Shown: positions 7,308-15,581 of the stretch, piece after piece | Layout: every line of letters starts with the position of its first letter | Numbering within the stretch: the stretch's first letter is position 1 | DNA from: JBOHCT01 sp050699055 | GTDB lineage: Bacteria; Actinomycetota; Actinomycetes; Streptosporangiales; JBOHCT01 | Direction of reading: 5' to 3' | Assembly (NCBI GenBank): GCA_050699055.1 | Contig: JBOHCT010000013.1 | Span: 1 to 38,064, forward strand | Length of the DNA stretch: 38,064 nucleotides | Position numbers and translations under genes: made by a program | Notes under the pieces: generated by a model | What the model was told of the DNA's origin: nothing | Database searches by the model: none | Seen by the model: the letters and a program-made list of their open reading frames with translations, nothing else

Positions 7308-8641
7308 AGCTCTCCCTGGACCCAGGTGACCTCGACGCTCTCATCCTCCGTATCGAGCGGGCGCGCGCGTCACACGCCCGGCTCTACCCCGGCAGGCAGG
7401 ACGTACGCCAGCCCGTCCATACCGTCTGCGTGCCCGCGGACAGATTCACGGCCGCGACGGCCCGAAATTGGGGCGATCAAGCCCGCAGGCTCCTCGACGA
7501 CCACGCCCCCGACGCCGCGACCCTCGGGGCCGCGATCGGGACCGGCGACCAGGCTCTCGTCCCGGTCGTGCGGGAACGGGTCGCCGACAAGCTGGCCCGG
7601 GAGCCGGTCGAGGACATCCGCGTCGACTTCGAGGACGGCTACGGGGAGCGCGGTGACGCCGAAGAGGACGACGAGGTCGAACGCGTCGTCGGCGAGGTCG
7701 CCGCCGCGCGGGACTCGGGGGCGCTTCCACCGTTCTGGGGTGTACGGATCAAGTCGTACGCCGGCGGGCGTCACGACCGGAGCATCCGCACGCTCGACCT
7801 GTTCCTGACCGGATTGCTCGAACGCTGCGAAGGGCGGTTGCCCGAGGGCTTCGTCGTGACGTTCCCCAAGGTCGTCATGCCCGAGCACGTCGCCGTCTTC
7901 GCCGAGGTGCTGGCCCGCCTCGAGGCCACCCTCGGTCTGCCCGAAGGTGCGCTGCGTTTCGAGATCCAGGTGGAGACCCCGGAATCGATCGTCAACCACC
8001 ACGGGGAGGTGGGGCTGCGCCGCATCGTCGACGCCGCCGGACCCCGGCTGCGCTCCGCCTGCTTCGGTGTCCACGACTACACGGCCGCCTGCGGGCTGCC
8101 GCCGGAGGCACAGCGCCTGACCCATCCGGCCTGCGACGTCGCCCGCCACATCATGCAGGTGACGCTTGCCGGTACCGATGTTCTGCTCTCAGACGGATCG
8201 ACGAACGTCGTTCCCGACGGCCCTGGCAATGCTGGCTGGGACGCTGACGGGGACGCTGGCTGGGACGCTGACGGGGAGGCCCGCGGGAATGCCGTCAACG
8301 CGGTCTGGCGCGTTCACGCGGCACATGTGCGCCACTCGCTGCGCCACGGTTTCTACCAGGGATGGGACGTCCATCCTTCGCATCTCCCGGCCCGCTTCGG
8401 GGTCGTCTACGCGTTCCACCTCGCCGGCCTCGACCAGGCCGCGGCACGGATACGCGCGTGGCGGGAGGGCGGCGGCCGTGCCCAGGGCTTCGGCGCCGCG
8501 GCCGGGATACTCGACGAACCGGCCACCATCGCCGCGACGCTGGCCAAGCTTCGCCGCGCGGTTGACTGCGGCGCGGTGAGCGAGGCCGAGGTACGCGACC
8601 GCACCGGACTGCCCTCGCTGAAGTCCGTCGAGCTCCCCTGA
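7304..8641 (+). CDS. DUF6986-family aldolase/citrate-lyase-fold protein
   Basis: A 445-residue protein of the actinobacterial DUF6986 family in the HpcH/HpaI-citrate lyase superfamily of (beta/alpha)8 lyases. Diagnostic segments are VDFEDGYG (107-114), RIKSY (148-152), FPKV, QVETPESI with Glu224 as likely metal ligand, GVHDYTAACGL with Asp258, and WDVHPSHLPAR near the C terminus. The family probably cleaves or forms C-C bonds of an oxo acid or an acyl-CoA, but its reaction is not established to my knowledge. Residues 310-325 are two copies of an eight-residue repeat AGWDADG(D/E), an insertion from a 24-bp DNA repeat absent from the general fold. ATG 7304 overlaps the stop of a leader mini-ORF. 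Confidence 0.8.
   Translation: MKLSLDPGDLDALILRIERARASHARLYPGRQDVRQPVHTVCVPADRFTAATARNWGDQARRLLDDHAPDAATLGAAIGTGDQALVPVVRERVADKLAREPVEDIRVDFEDGYGERGDAEEDDEVERVVGEVAAARDSGALPPFWGVRIKSYAGGRHDRSIRTLDLFLTGLLERCEGRLPEGFVVTFPKVVMPEHVAVFAEVLARLEATLGLPEGALRFEIQVETPESIVNHHGEVGLRRIVDAAGPRLRSACFGVHDYTAACGLPPEAQRLTHPACDVARHIMQVTLAGTDVLLSDGSTNVVPDGPGNAGWDADGDAGWDADGEARGNAVNAVWRVHAAHVRHSLRHGFYQGWDVHPSHLPARFGVVYAFHLAGLDQAAARIRAWREGGGRAQGFGAAAGILDEPATIAATLAKLRRAVDCGAVSEAEVRDRTGLPSLKSVELP
8231..8278. repeat. 24-bp in-frame tandem repeat inside the DUF6986 gene
   Basis: Two almost identical 24-bp units (starting at 8231 and 8255) encode the residues AGWDADGD and AGWDADGE. Because the unit is a multiple of three, gain or loss would change protein length without a frameshift. 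It lies in what looks like a surface loop between the LLSDGSTNVVP strand and the VNAVWRVHAAHVRHSLR helix. Confidence 0.75.
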
Positions 8642-8844
8642 CCCGTGCGGCTCTCACCGTCGCGGCGCATCCGGCCACAAGGGGCCGTGCATCGTGCCCC
8701 AGACGTGGCGGTGACCACGCCCCGAGGGTTGCCTCCCGGCGAGAAGTTTCTTACCGCCGGCCGGCCGGCCGTGTGGCCGTTCACTCGACGGGCATCAAGC
8801 GAGAACGTGCCGCAAACGTGGCGCTCTCGCGGGAGGGAGCCGTC

Positions 8845-9048
8845 GTGACAGCTGCCGACAGGCGACGCGTTCGCAAGGCCCTGGATGGCTTGGGCTACCC
8901 GGCGAGCAAGGGCGAGATCACCACCTACGCGGAGGACCGCGGGGCGGACGCGAAGACCCGGGAGGCGCTGCGCGCGCTGCCCGACAGCGTCTACCACAAC
9001 GGAGACGACGTGGAGCGCGCGGTCCCGCAGAGCCCGGCCGGGGAATAG
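8845..9048 (+). CDS. Small DUF2795-family protein
   Basis: A 67-residue soluble protein. GTG 8845 follows a strong GGGAGGGAG at about 5 nt; a longer in-frame start at 8773 has no such signal. The body, RRVRKALDGLGYPASKGEI followed by a charged stretch and LRALPDSVYHNGDDVERAV, matches the DUF2795 fold, a short helical unit widespread in actinobacteria with no assigned biochemical role. The 203 bp before it show nothing I can assign beyond a GGCC-rich stretch near 8760-8770. It precedes the transketolase gene by 134 bp. Confidence 0.75.
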   Translation: MTAADRRRVRKALDGLGYPASKGEITTYAEDRGADAKTREALRALPDSVYHNGDDVERAVPQSPAGE

Positions 9049-9182
9049 ACGACGGACATCGAAGACCGCACGGAGCGGTCCGCATGGGTGAGTCAGCGGT
9101 CCCGCGGCGGCAGCGGCATGACGCTGCCTGACGCCAACGCGCCGACCGACGCCGGCCCGGCGGCCGTGAGGGGAGGCGCGTG

Positions 9183-11012
9183 ATGATCGATCGGGAGTGG
9201 TTGCGGGAGCTCGGGCAGCAGCTGCGGGTCGATGCGGTGCGGGCCGCCGACGCGGCCGGCTCCGGGCACCCGACATCGTCGATGTCCGCCGCCGACCTGA
9301 TGGCGGTACTCGCCGCGAACCACCTGCGCTACAGCGTCGCCGCGCCGGACGACCCGGGCAACGACCACCTGATCTTCTCCAAGGGGCACGCCTCCCCGTT
9401 GTTGTACGCCCTGTACAAGGCCTGGGGGGCGATCTCGGACGAGGAGCTGCTGTCGTTCCGCCGGCTGGGCAGCCGGCTGGAGGGTCACCCCACTCCCCGG
9501 CTGCCCTGGGTCGATGTCGCCACCGGCTCGCTCGGCCAGGGGCTGCCAGTCGGCGTGGGCGTCGCGCTGGCCGGCGAGCGGTTCGACCGTCTCCCTTATC
9601 GGGTGTGGGTGCTCTGCGGCGACAGCGAGCTCGCTGAGGGGTCGATCTGGGAGGCGATGGAGTTCGCCGGCGTCGCGGGGTTGTCCAAGCTCACGGCGAT
9701 CCTCGACATCAACCGGCTGGGCCAGCGGGGCCCCACCCGGCACGAGTGGGACCTGGACGCCTACCGGCGCAGGGTCGAGGCGTTCGGCTGGCATGCGGTC
9801 GAGGTCGACGGACACGACGTGGAGGCGGTCGACGCCGCCTACGCGGAGGCGGAGGCGACCGGCCGGCCGACCGCGATCATCGCCCGAACGATCAAGGGTG
9901 CGGGCGTCGACGCCGTCGCGGACAAGGAAGGCGCCCACGGCAAGCCGCTTGCCGACGCCGAAGCGGCGATCGCGGAGCTCGGCGGCGACCGGGCGCTGCG
10001 CGTCGAGGTCGCCCGTCCCGATGTCGGCAGGAAGCCGCACCGTTCCCCCGACGGGGTCCTGCGGCTGCCGCGCTACACCTTGGGCAAGGCGGTGGCGACG
10101 CGGACCGCGTTCGGTGAGGCGGTCACCGCCCTCGGTGGTGCCCGCGGCGATGTCGTCGTGCTGGACGGCGAGGTCGCCGACTCCACCCGCGGGCAGTACT
10201 TCGCGGACGCCCACCCGGACAGGTTCGTCGAGTGCTACATCGCCGAGCAGCAGATGATCGCGGCCGCGGTCGGGCTGCAGGTACGCGGGCTCGTGCCGTA
10301 CGCCGCGACGTTCGCCGCCTTCCTCACACGCGCGTACGACTTCATCCGGATGGCCGCGATCAGTCGGGCGAACATCAAGCTCGTCGGCTCCCACGCCGGC
10401 GTGGCGATCGGCGAGGACGGTCCGTCGCAGATGGGGCTGGAGGACATCGCCGCCCTCCGTGCGGTGCACGGCAGCGTCGTGCTGCACCCCTGCGACGCCA
10501 ACGCGGCCGCGCGGCTGACCGCCGCGATGGCCGATCACGACGGCATCTGTTACATGCGAACGATCCGCGGCAACACCCCCGTGCTGTACGAACCGGACGA
10601 ACCTTTTGAAATCGGCGGCAGCGGGCTGCCGCGATCCTCCCCGGACGACCGGGTCACCATCGTCGCGGCAGGCGTCACCGTCCACGAAGCCGTCCGCGCG
10701 GCCGATCGGCTCGCCGACGAGGGCATCGCGGTACGGGTCCTCGACGCCTACTCGATCAAACCCATCGACGCGCGGGCACTCCGGGCCGCGGCCGAGGAGA
10801 CCGGACGGATCGTCACCGTGGAGGACCACTGGCCCGAAGGCGGGCTCGGGGACGCCGTGCTCGACGTGTTCGCCGACGCCCAGCCCTCCCCGAGAATCAT
10901 GAAGCTCGCCGTCTCGGCCATGCCCGCCTCTGCCACGCCCGACGAGCAGTTGCACGAAGCCGGCATCGACGCGGACGCCCTCCTCGAGGCCGTGCGCGCC
11001 CTCGCCGGATGA
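9183..11012 (+). CDS. Transketolase, short (animal-like) type
   Basis: Transketolase moves a two-carbon ketol unit between sugar phosphates using thiamine diphosphate, linking the pentose phosphate pathway with glycolysis. The 609-residue protein has all three domains: the diphosphate-binding domain with His29 in GSGHPTS, His69 and the metal-binding GDSELAEG motif at 146-153; the pyrimidine domain with the catalytic Glu355 in YIAEQQMI; and the C-terminal regulatory domain (about 470-609). The length and the GDSELAEGSIWEAMEFA sequence resemble animal transketolase (about 620 residues) rather than the 660-700-residue bacterial TktA. ATG 9183 has GGAGG at 6 nt; GTG 9180 is too close. It may be a second, specialised transketolase. 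Confidence 0.93.
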   Translation: MIDREWLRELGQQLRVDAVRAADAAGSGHPTSSMSAADLMAVLAANHLRYSVAAPDDPGNDHLIFSKGHASPLLYALYKAWGAISDEELLSFRRLGSRLEGHPTPRLPWVDVATGSLGQGLPVGVGVALAGERFDRLPYRVWVLCGDSELAEGSIWEAMEFAGVAGLSKLTAILDINRLGQRGPTRHEWDLDAYRRRVEAFGWHAVEVDGHDVEAVDAAYAEAEATGRPTAIIARTIKGAGVDAVADKEGAHGKPLADAEAAIAELGGDRALRVEVARPDVGRKPHRSPDGVLRLPRYTLGKAVATRTAFGEAVTALGGARGDVVVLDGEVADSTRGQYFADAHPDRFVECYIAEQQMIAAAVGLQVRGLVPYAATFAAFLTRAYDFIRMAAISRANIKLVGSHAGVAIGEDGPSQMGLEDIAALRAVHGSVVLHPCDANAAARLTAAMADHDGICYMRTIRGNTPVLYEPDEPFEIGGSGLPRSSPDDRVTIVAAGVTVHEAVRAADRLADEGIAVRVLDAYSIKPIDARALRAAAEETGRIVTVEDHWPEGGLGDAVLDVFADAQPSPRIMKLAVSAMPASATPDEQLHEAGIDADALLEAVRALAG

Positions 11013-11124
11013 TCCACGCCTTGGTCCGGACACGGCGAGAGCCGCCGCTCGAGGGCCGCAGGCGGGGGTCTCGCGGGGTCGGGCTGCTTCACCTCGGATG
11101 TCGAGGGGCAGAACAGAGGGAGTC

Positions 11125-11760
11125 ATGTCCGGCGCAGAAGACCTGGTACGAGCCGCCGTCACGACGGGCGTGCGGGACCGGCGGGTGCTCGACGCCGTGC
11201 GCGACCTGCCACGCGGACGCTTCGTACCCCGCGAGCTCGCCGGCGAGGCGAACGTCGACGCTCCCGTACCGATCTCCCATGACCAGGTCACCAGTCAGCC
11301 TTCTCTGGTCGCGAGGATGGTCGAGGCACTCGGGCTCACGGGTACGGAACGTGTCCTCGAGATCGGGACCGGCTACGGCTATCAGACCGCACTGGTGGCC
11401 CGGCTCGCGGCGTACGTGGTGAGCATCGAGCGATGGGAGGTACTGGCCGCCCGCGCCCGCGAGAACCTGACCGACCAGGGCGTGACCAACGTCGATGTGC
11501 TGACAGGCGATGGTTCGCAGGGCGTCCGGGAAAGGGCACCATACGACGTCGTCATCGTGTCGGCCGCCTTTCCTCAAGTGCCCGCGCCGCTCGCGGACCA
11601 ACTCCGTCAAGGGGGGCGGCTGGTACAGCCCATCGGTTCCGGCGGCGACGAGCGAGTCGTCCTCTTCGAGCGCATGAGCGAGGAGCTGGTCCGCCGGCAG
11701 GAAGTTTCCCTGGCACGGTTCGTGCCGCTCTTCGGGCGCCACGGCTACGGGGCCGGGTAG
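11125..11760 (+). CDS. pcm: Protein-L-isoaspartate O-methyltransferase (PCMT family)
   Basis: A 211-residue cytosolic SAM-dependent methyltransferase that repairs isoaspartyl residues in aged proteins. It shows RGRFVPRELAG, the PCMT-specific PISHDQVTSQPSLVARMVEAL segment, the SAM-binding loop VLEIGTGYGYQTALVA and the GDGSQGV motif, followed by LRQGGRLVQPIG. ATG 11125 follows an AGAGGGAG run; ATG 11098 in frame lacks one. The family is often encoded near stress or stationary-phase genes, but the neighbours here give no clear link. The gene is followed by a 6-bp hairpin (11781-11797). Confidence 0.9.
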   Translation: MSGAEDLVRAAVTTGVRDRRVLDAVRDLPRGRFVPRELAGEANVDAPVPISHDQVTSQPSLVARMVEALGLTGTERVLEIGTGYGYQTALVARLAAYVVSIERWEVLAARARENLTDQGVTNVDVLTGDGSQGVRERAPYDVVIVSAAFPQVPAPLADQLRQGGRLVQPIGSGGDERVVLFERMSEELVRRQEVSLARFVPLFGRHGYGAG

Positions 11761-11780
11761 CCGACCGCCGCGCCGCGGGG

Positions 11781-11797
11781 CGGCTCGTACTGAGCCG
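11781..11797 (+). terminator. Short hairpin after the isoaspartate methyltransferase gene
   Basis: CGGCTC and GAGCCG pair around a 5-nt loop, 20 bp after the stop codon. There is no T-tract. It is short, so it is only a weak terminator candidate. Confidence 0.25.
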
Positions 11798-11917
11798 GAT
11801 CTCCGCCCGAGGGCTCGCTGCGGGGTAAGCACACCGAGACCCCAGGGCACGACATCGGGAGCGGCGTGCGTGTTTCACGGAGAGCCGCAGGAGAGAGCCT
11901 CTTGATGAGGCACACGC

Positions 11918-12031
11918 ATGCTGACGAAACCCCTGCGCCGGCTCGCCGCGCGGCGGATGAGCCAGACCACTCGACACGAATCCGCGGAGGCACTCTCATG
12001 CGGGAGCCACCACCAACTTCGCGTCATATGA
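11918..12031 (+). CDS. Possible 37-residue basic peptide, overlapping the next gene
   Basis: ATG 11918 has GAGG at 7-nt spacing and opens a 37-codon frame starting MLTKPLRRLAARRM. It carries seven arginines, one lysine and three histidines and no transmembrane segment. Its TGA stop (12029-12031) overlaps the in-frame ATG 12028 of the downstream membrane-protein gene as ATGA, a typical coupling arrangement. I do not recognise the peptide. It could be a leader peptide, a real microprotein, or chance, because the downstream gene also has a start with its own ribosome-binding site at 11998. Confidence 0.3.
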   Translation: MLTKPLRRLAARRMSQTTRHESAEALSCGSHHQLRVI

Positions 12032-12372
12032 CAGTCCACGCGAGCGAGCCGCGGCCGCTCTCGTCGCATGGACACCCGCGCGGCAAACTCTCGTCCTGGG
12101 CGTTGATCGGCGGCATGATCGCGGCCTTCGCCGCAGGCGGTGTCGCCCTCATCTTCGGCGTCTGGCCGATCGTCTACGCGATGGCCGGCGTGTTCGTCGC
12201 AGGCGTGCCCGCAGGGGCAGCCCTGCGCATCATGGACGACACCGTGCAGTGGACGCTGCCGCCCTCGTACCGGGCGTCCGCCCGGGACGAGTCAATGCGG
12301 ACGGGGCGTGAGCAGCGTGGACGTCTCGAAGGCCGTAGGCCGGGTGAAGAGGGCCGTTCCAGGGCTGCCTAG
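11998..12372 (+). CDS. Small membrane protein, HGHP-type N terminus, unknown function
   Basis: A 124-residue protein with a short histidine-rich cytosolic start ending in SSHGHPRGKLSSW, then two hydrophobic helices: roughly WALIGGMIAAFAAGGVALIF and WPIVYAMAGVFVAGVPAG. The C-terminal tail is highly charged, with several RRPGEEGR-like elements. This layout fits the small two-helix membrane proteins common in actinomycetes; no function can be given. ATG 11998 has GGAGG at 7 nt. The alternative ATG 12028 (MTVHASEP) overlaps the stop of a possible upstream peptide and would give 114 residues. It lies 25 bp before another small membrane protein. Confidence 0.6.
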   Translation: MREPPPTSRHMTVHASEPRPLSSHGHPRGKLSSWALIGGMIAAFAAGGVALIFGVWPIVYAMAGVFVAGVPAGAALRIMDDTVQWTLPPSYRASARDESMRTGREQRGRLEGRRPGEEGRSRAA

Positions 12373-12397
12373 GAGACGAGGCGGGTAAACACAGATC

Positions 12398-12787
12398 ATG
12401 GGCTTGGGCCACGCTCGCGAGTACGCAGCCGCGCTGGCGGTCGGGCGTGTCGCGCTCGGGGTCAGCCTCCTCGCCGCCCCCGGTCCGCTGCTCCGGCCAT
12501 GGACGGGACAGCCCGCGGAGCTGCCGGCGGCCCGCATGCTCGCCCGCGCCATGGGCGGTCGCGACCTGGCGCTGGGACTCGGTGCCCTGACCGCGCTGAG
12601 TCGAAACGGTCAGTCCCGTGGGTGGGTGCTGGCGGGAGCGGCGGCCGACGGCGCCGACCTGGTGGCGACCGTGCTGGCCTGGCCTGCACTCCCCCGCGCC
12701 GGGCGATGGGTCGCCGCCGCCGCCGCGGGCAGTGGGGCGGGGGCGGCGATCGTGCTGGCGCCCGCGCTCGAGCGGTCGGGCGGGTGA
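12398..12787 (+). CDS. Small integral membrane protein (DUF4267-like)
   Basis: A 129-residue hydrophobic protein with about four membrane segments. Segments include YAAALAVGRVALGVSLLAAP, RDLALGLGALTAL, WVLAGAAADGADLVATVLAW and the C-terminal WVAAAAAGSGAGAAIVLA. The ARAMGGRDLALG and AAADGADLVATV patterns resemble DUF4267-type proteins, which are uncharacterised. The start ATG 12398 has no strong ribosome-binding site and lies 25 bp after the previous gene, so translation may depend on it. It lies 61 bp before the FAD oxidoreductase gene. Confidence 0.65.
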   Translation: MGLGHAREYAAALAVGRVALGVSLLAAPGPLLRPWTGQPAELPAARMLARAMGGRDLALGLGALTALSRNGQSRGWVLAGAAADGADLVATVLAWPALPRAGRWVAAAAAGSGAGAAIVLAPALERSGG

Positions 12788-12848
12788 CCCGGGCTATCGA
12801 AGGACGGCGTCCGGTGTGGCCGTCCCGCGCCCCGGGCAGGAGAGCGAC

Positions 12849-14462
12849 ATGCCCGACGCCATCGTGATCGGGGCCGGTCCGAACGGCCTTGTCGCCGCGA
12901 ACGTGCTTGCCGACGCCGGCTGGGACGTGCTGGTGCTGGAGGCGGGCCCGGAGCCCGGCGGGAGCGTCCACAGCGCCCACGACCTGGGGCCTGATTATGT
13001 AACCGACACCTGCAGCGCGTTCTACCCGCTGGCGGTGGCCTCGCGCGTGATGCGGGTACTGGAACTCGAACGGTACGGGCTGCGCTGGTCGCATGCTCCG
13101 GCGGTGCTTGCCCATCCGCTGCCGGACGGCCGCTGCGTGCTGCTGTCCCGTGACCTCGATGAGACGGCCGCGGCCCTGGACCGGCTGGCGGCCGGCGACG
13201 GGGACGCCTGGCGCCGCCTGTACGGACTGTGGGACAGAGTCGGTGACGACCTGCTGGACGCGCTGTTCACGCCGTTCCCGCCGGTCGTGGCCGGCGCGCG
13301 GCTCGCCGCCAAGGTACGCGCGGCGGGTGGCCTGCGGCTTGTCCGGTTCGCCCTTCTTCCGGTACGCCGGCTGGCCGAGGAGGAGTTCCGCGGGTCGGGC
13401 TCACTGCTGTTCACTGGCTGTGCGCTGCACACCGACCTGTCTCCGGAGGCGGCAGGCAGCTCTATCTACGGATGGCTACTGACCATGCTCGGACAGCGGT
13501 ACGGCTTCCCCGTGCCGGTGGGCGGCGCCGGGCAGCTGGCTGCCGCGCTCGTCCGCCGCCTGGAGAGCCGAGGCGGCACCCTGCGCTGCGGAACCCCGGT
13601 GAACCGCGTCGTGGTGCGCGGTGGCCGCGCGGTCGCGGTCCGCACCCGCGACGGCGACGAGGTCCCCGCCTCCCGGGCGGTGCTCGCCGACGTTGCCGCG
13701 CCGAGACTGTACGGCGGGCTGGTCGGCTGGGAGCACCTGCCGCCGCGGATGCGCGACGACATGCGCCGGTTTCAGTGGGACTCCGGGACGGTGAAGGTCG
13801 ACTGGGCGCTGTCCGGGCCTGTCCCCTGGGCCGCGCCGGAGACCGGCCGTGCCGGCACGGTGCACCTCGCCGAAGGTATGGACGAGATGACACAGTACTG
13901 CGCGGACATCGCGAGGGGCCTGGTGCCGGCCCGCCCATTCGTTCTGCTGGGCCAGATGACCACCTCGGATGCCTCGCGATCACCCGATGGCACGGAGTAC
14001 GTGTGGGCCTACACCCACGTGCCGCGACAGGTGCGCGGCGACGCCGGCGACGCGGGCATCACCGGTGGCTGGGACCAGCGGGACCGCGAGGCGATAGCGG
14101 CCCGGCTGGAAGCCCAGATCGAACGCTACGCCCCCGGCTTCCGCGGCAAGATCACCGAACGGCGGGTCACCAGCCCTCCGGAGCTGGAGGAACACAACGC
14201 CAACCTGGTCGGCGGCGCGGTGAACGGCGGCACCACCGCCGTCCACCAACAGCTCGTGTTCCGGCCCACCCCGGGCCTTGGCCGCCCGGAGACCCCGATC
14301 CCCGGCCTGTATCTCGCGTCGTCATCGGCCCACCCAGGTGGCGGCGTCCACGGCGCCTGCGGGTCGAACGCCGCCCGCGCCGCCCTTCAGCAGCGGCGCG
14401 TCGGCGGGGTCATCGCCGCCCGCGGCATCGCCGCCGCCCAGCGCCTCCTCACCGGCCCCTAG
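12849..14462 (+). CDS. FAD-dependent oxidoreductase, phytoene-desaturase/PYROXD2-like
   Basis: A 537-residue flavoprotein of the amine oxidase/phytoene desaturase superfamily. The N-terminal Rossmann motif GAGPNGLVAANVLADAGW is at residues 8-25, with the adenosine-ribose Glu in VLVLEAG. The C-terminal FAD signature IPGLYLASSSAHPGGGVHGACG is typical of the CrtI/PYROXD2 group. There are no carotenoid biosynthesis genes nearby, so a carotenoid role is not supported; the substrate is unknown. ATG 12849 follows CAGGAG at 6 nt. The TAG stop overlaps the stop of the convergent SRPBCC gene (shared CTAG), leaving no room for a terminator between them. Confidence 0.85.
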   Translation: MPDAIVIGAGPNGLVAANVLADAGWDVLVLEAGPEPGGSVHSAHDLGPDYVTDTCSAFYPLAVASRVMRVLELERYGLRWSHAPAVLAHPLPDGRCVLLSRDLDETAAALDRLAAGDGDAWRRLYGLWDRVGDDLLDALFTPFPPVVAGARLAAKVRAAGGLRLVRFALLPVRRLAEEEFRGSGSLLFTGCALHTDLSPEAAGSSIYGWLLTMLGQRYGFPVPVGGAGQLAAALVRRLESRGGTLRCGTPVNRVVVRGGRAVAVRTRDGDEVPASRAVLADVAAPRLYGGLVGWEHLPPRMRDDMRRFQWDSGTVKVDWALSGPVPWAAPETGRAGTVHLAEGMDEMTQYCADIARGLVPARPFVLLGQMTTSDASRSPDGTEYVWAYTHVPRQVRGDAGDAGITGGWDQRDREAIAARLEAQIERYAPGFRGKITERRVTSPPELEEHNANLVGGAVNGGTTAVHQQLVFRPTPGLGRPETPIPGLYLASSSAHPGGGVHGACGSNAARAALQQRRVGGVIAARGIAAAQRLLTGP

Positions 14463-14905
14463 AGTGCCTGGCGGTGACGGCCCTGGACCACGCGGGCGAG
14501 GTCGGTCAGCATCTTCCGGTTCCGCAGGTGCAGCAACAACTCCACCACCCAGCTGTGCATGCGGGAGCCCGGCCCGCTCACCGGATGCTCGTCCAGGACC
14601 ACCAGGGTGTCCCTTCCCCACGGGATGAGCTGGATCGCCACCCGCGCCGTACCCAACCGCAACGCGTGCGCCTCGAGCTCGAGCCGCCGCCCGGGCTCGA
14701 TCACGCGCACGGTCGTGCGGTCCTGCAACTGCAGCCACCGTTGCCCGACCGTGAAGTAGATGCTGGAGCCGAGCTCCGGCCAGTTGGCGTCGACGCTCCG
14801 GATATTTCCCGTGCCGAGGACCCAGTGGGCGTACGCGTACCCGTCCGCGAGTACCAACCACACCTCGTCGGGCGAGCCCCTCACCAGCACCTGCCGGACC
14901 GCCAT
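14459..14905 (-). CDS. SRPBCC-family (polyketide cyclase/dehydrase-like) protein
   Basis: A 148-residue START/SRPBCC-fold protein, a helix-grip fold that binds hydrophobic ligands. Typical elements are SPDEVWLVLADG, then YAHWVLGTGNIRSVD, GSSIYFTVG and the TTVRVIEPGRRLELE strand. ATG 14905 has AGGAG at 6 nt; ATG 14926 would add seven residues and also has an AGGAG. It is the last gene of a minus-strand set with molybdenum-hydroxylase maturation genes; CoxG of CO dehydrogenase clusters belongs to the same fold, though the sequence is not clearly CoxG. Its stop overlaps that of the convergent FAD oxidoreductase. Confidence 0.75.
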   Translation of the reverse strand: MAVRQVLVRGSPDEVWLVLADGYAYAHWVLGTGNIRSVDANWPELGSSIYFTVGQRWLQLQDRTTVRVIEPGRRLELEAHALRLGTARVAIQLIPWGRDTLVVLDEHPVSGPGSRMHSWVVELLLHLRNRKMLTDLARVVQGRHRQAL

Positions 14906-14978
14906 GCCCCGCTCCTGCCCCGACATGCGGCTCCTGACACCGCCCAGGGGGCGCAACCAGCGTGCCGCGTGCGCCCAC

Positions 14979-15581
14979 TCAGCGGCGGAGGGCAGCGAGA
15001 TCCGCTGGACTGTCGATGTCGGCCGGATCGGCGATGTCGCCGCACTCGACCGGGGTCACGAGCTCCGGGTGAGCGCGCAGGTACGGGCGCGCTCCCACGT
15101 CTCCCCGCGCGGCCTCGCCCACCGGCCCCCACAGCTCCCGGCCGAACAGCACCGGGTTACGCCGCGCGCCATCGTAGGTGGCGACAGCGAGGCGGGCACC
15201 GCCTTCATACGCGACGACGAGACGGCGCACGGACTCGGCGCCGATCAGCGGCTGGTCGACGAGGGTCACGACTACGGCGTCGGCGTCGGCCGGCAGCGCC
15301 GCGAACCCGGCCCGCAACGACGAGCCCATGCCCGTACGCCACTCGGGGTTGTGGACGACCTCGGCCTGCGGTAGGTCGACCACCGCCGCCCCCAAGACGA
15401 CGTGTACCGGAACGCATCCAGCCACGTGCAGTATACGGACGCCGCGGTCAACGAGCCGTTCACCGCCGAGCTCCACGAGGGCCTTCGGGGATCCGAGCCT
15501 GGCCCCCTCCCCCGCGGCGAGCAGCAACCCCGCGGCTCTGCTCACCACTCTGCTCACCACTCTGCTCACGGCCCAGCTCAC
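14979..15581 (-). CDS. MocA/MobA-like molybdenum cofactor nucleotidyltransferase
   Basis: A 200-residue NTP-transferase of the MobA/MocA type. The nucleotide-binding start AAGLLLAAGEGARLGSPKAL and the metal-binding VTLVDQPLIG segment are characteristic, followed by the GGARLAVATYDGARRNPVLFG region seen in MocA. MocA makes molybdopterin cytosine dinucleotide, the cofactor form used by xanthine-dehydrogenase-family enzymes, which agrees with the adjacent xdhC. The likely start is GTG 15581, overlapping the xdhC stop as GTGA. The first 15 residues are an unusual extension with VVSR repeats from a 12-bp DNA repeat that contains further in-frame GTG codons, so the true start could lie a few codons later. 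Confidence 0.82.
   Translation of the reverse strand: MSWAVSRVVSRVVSRAAGLLLAAGEGARLGSPKALVELGGERLVDRGVRILHVAGCVPVHVVLGAAVVDLPQAEVVHNPEWRTGMGSSLRAGFAALPADADAVVVTLVDQPLIGAESVRRLVVAYEGGARLAVATYDGARRNPVLFGRELWGPVGEAARGDVGARPYLRAHPELVTPVECGDIADPADIDSPADLAALRR
15538..15576. repeat. 12-bp tandem repeat at the xdhC/mocA-like junction
   Basis: About three copies of a 12-bp unit (minus strand gtggtgagcaga) encode VVSR repeats at the start of the MocA-like protein. Each unit repeats GTGA, the same stop/start overlap by which the two genes join. Confidence 0.7.
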
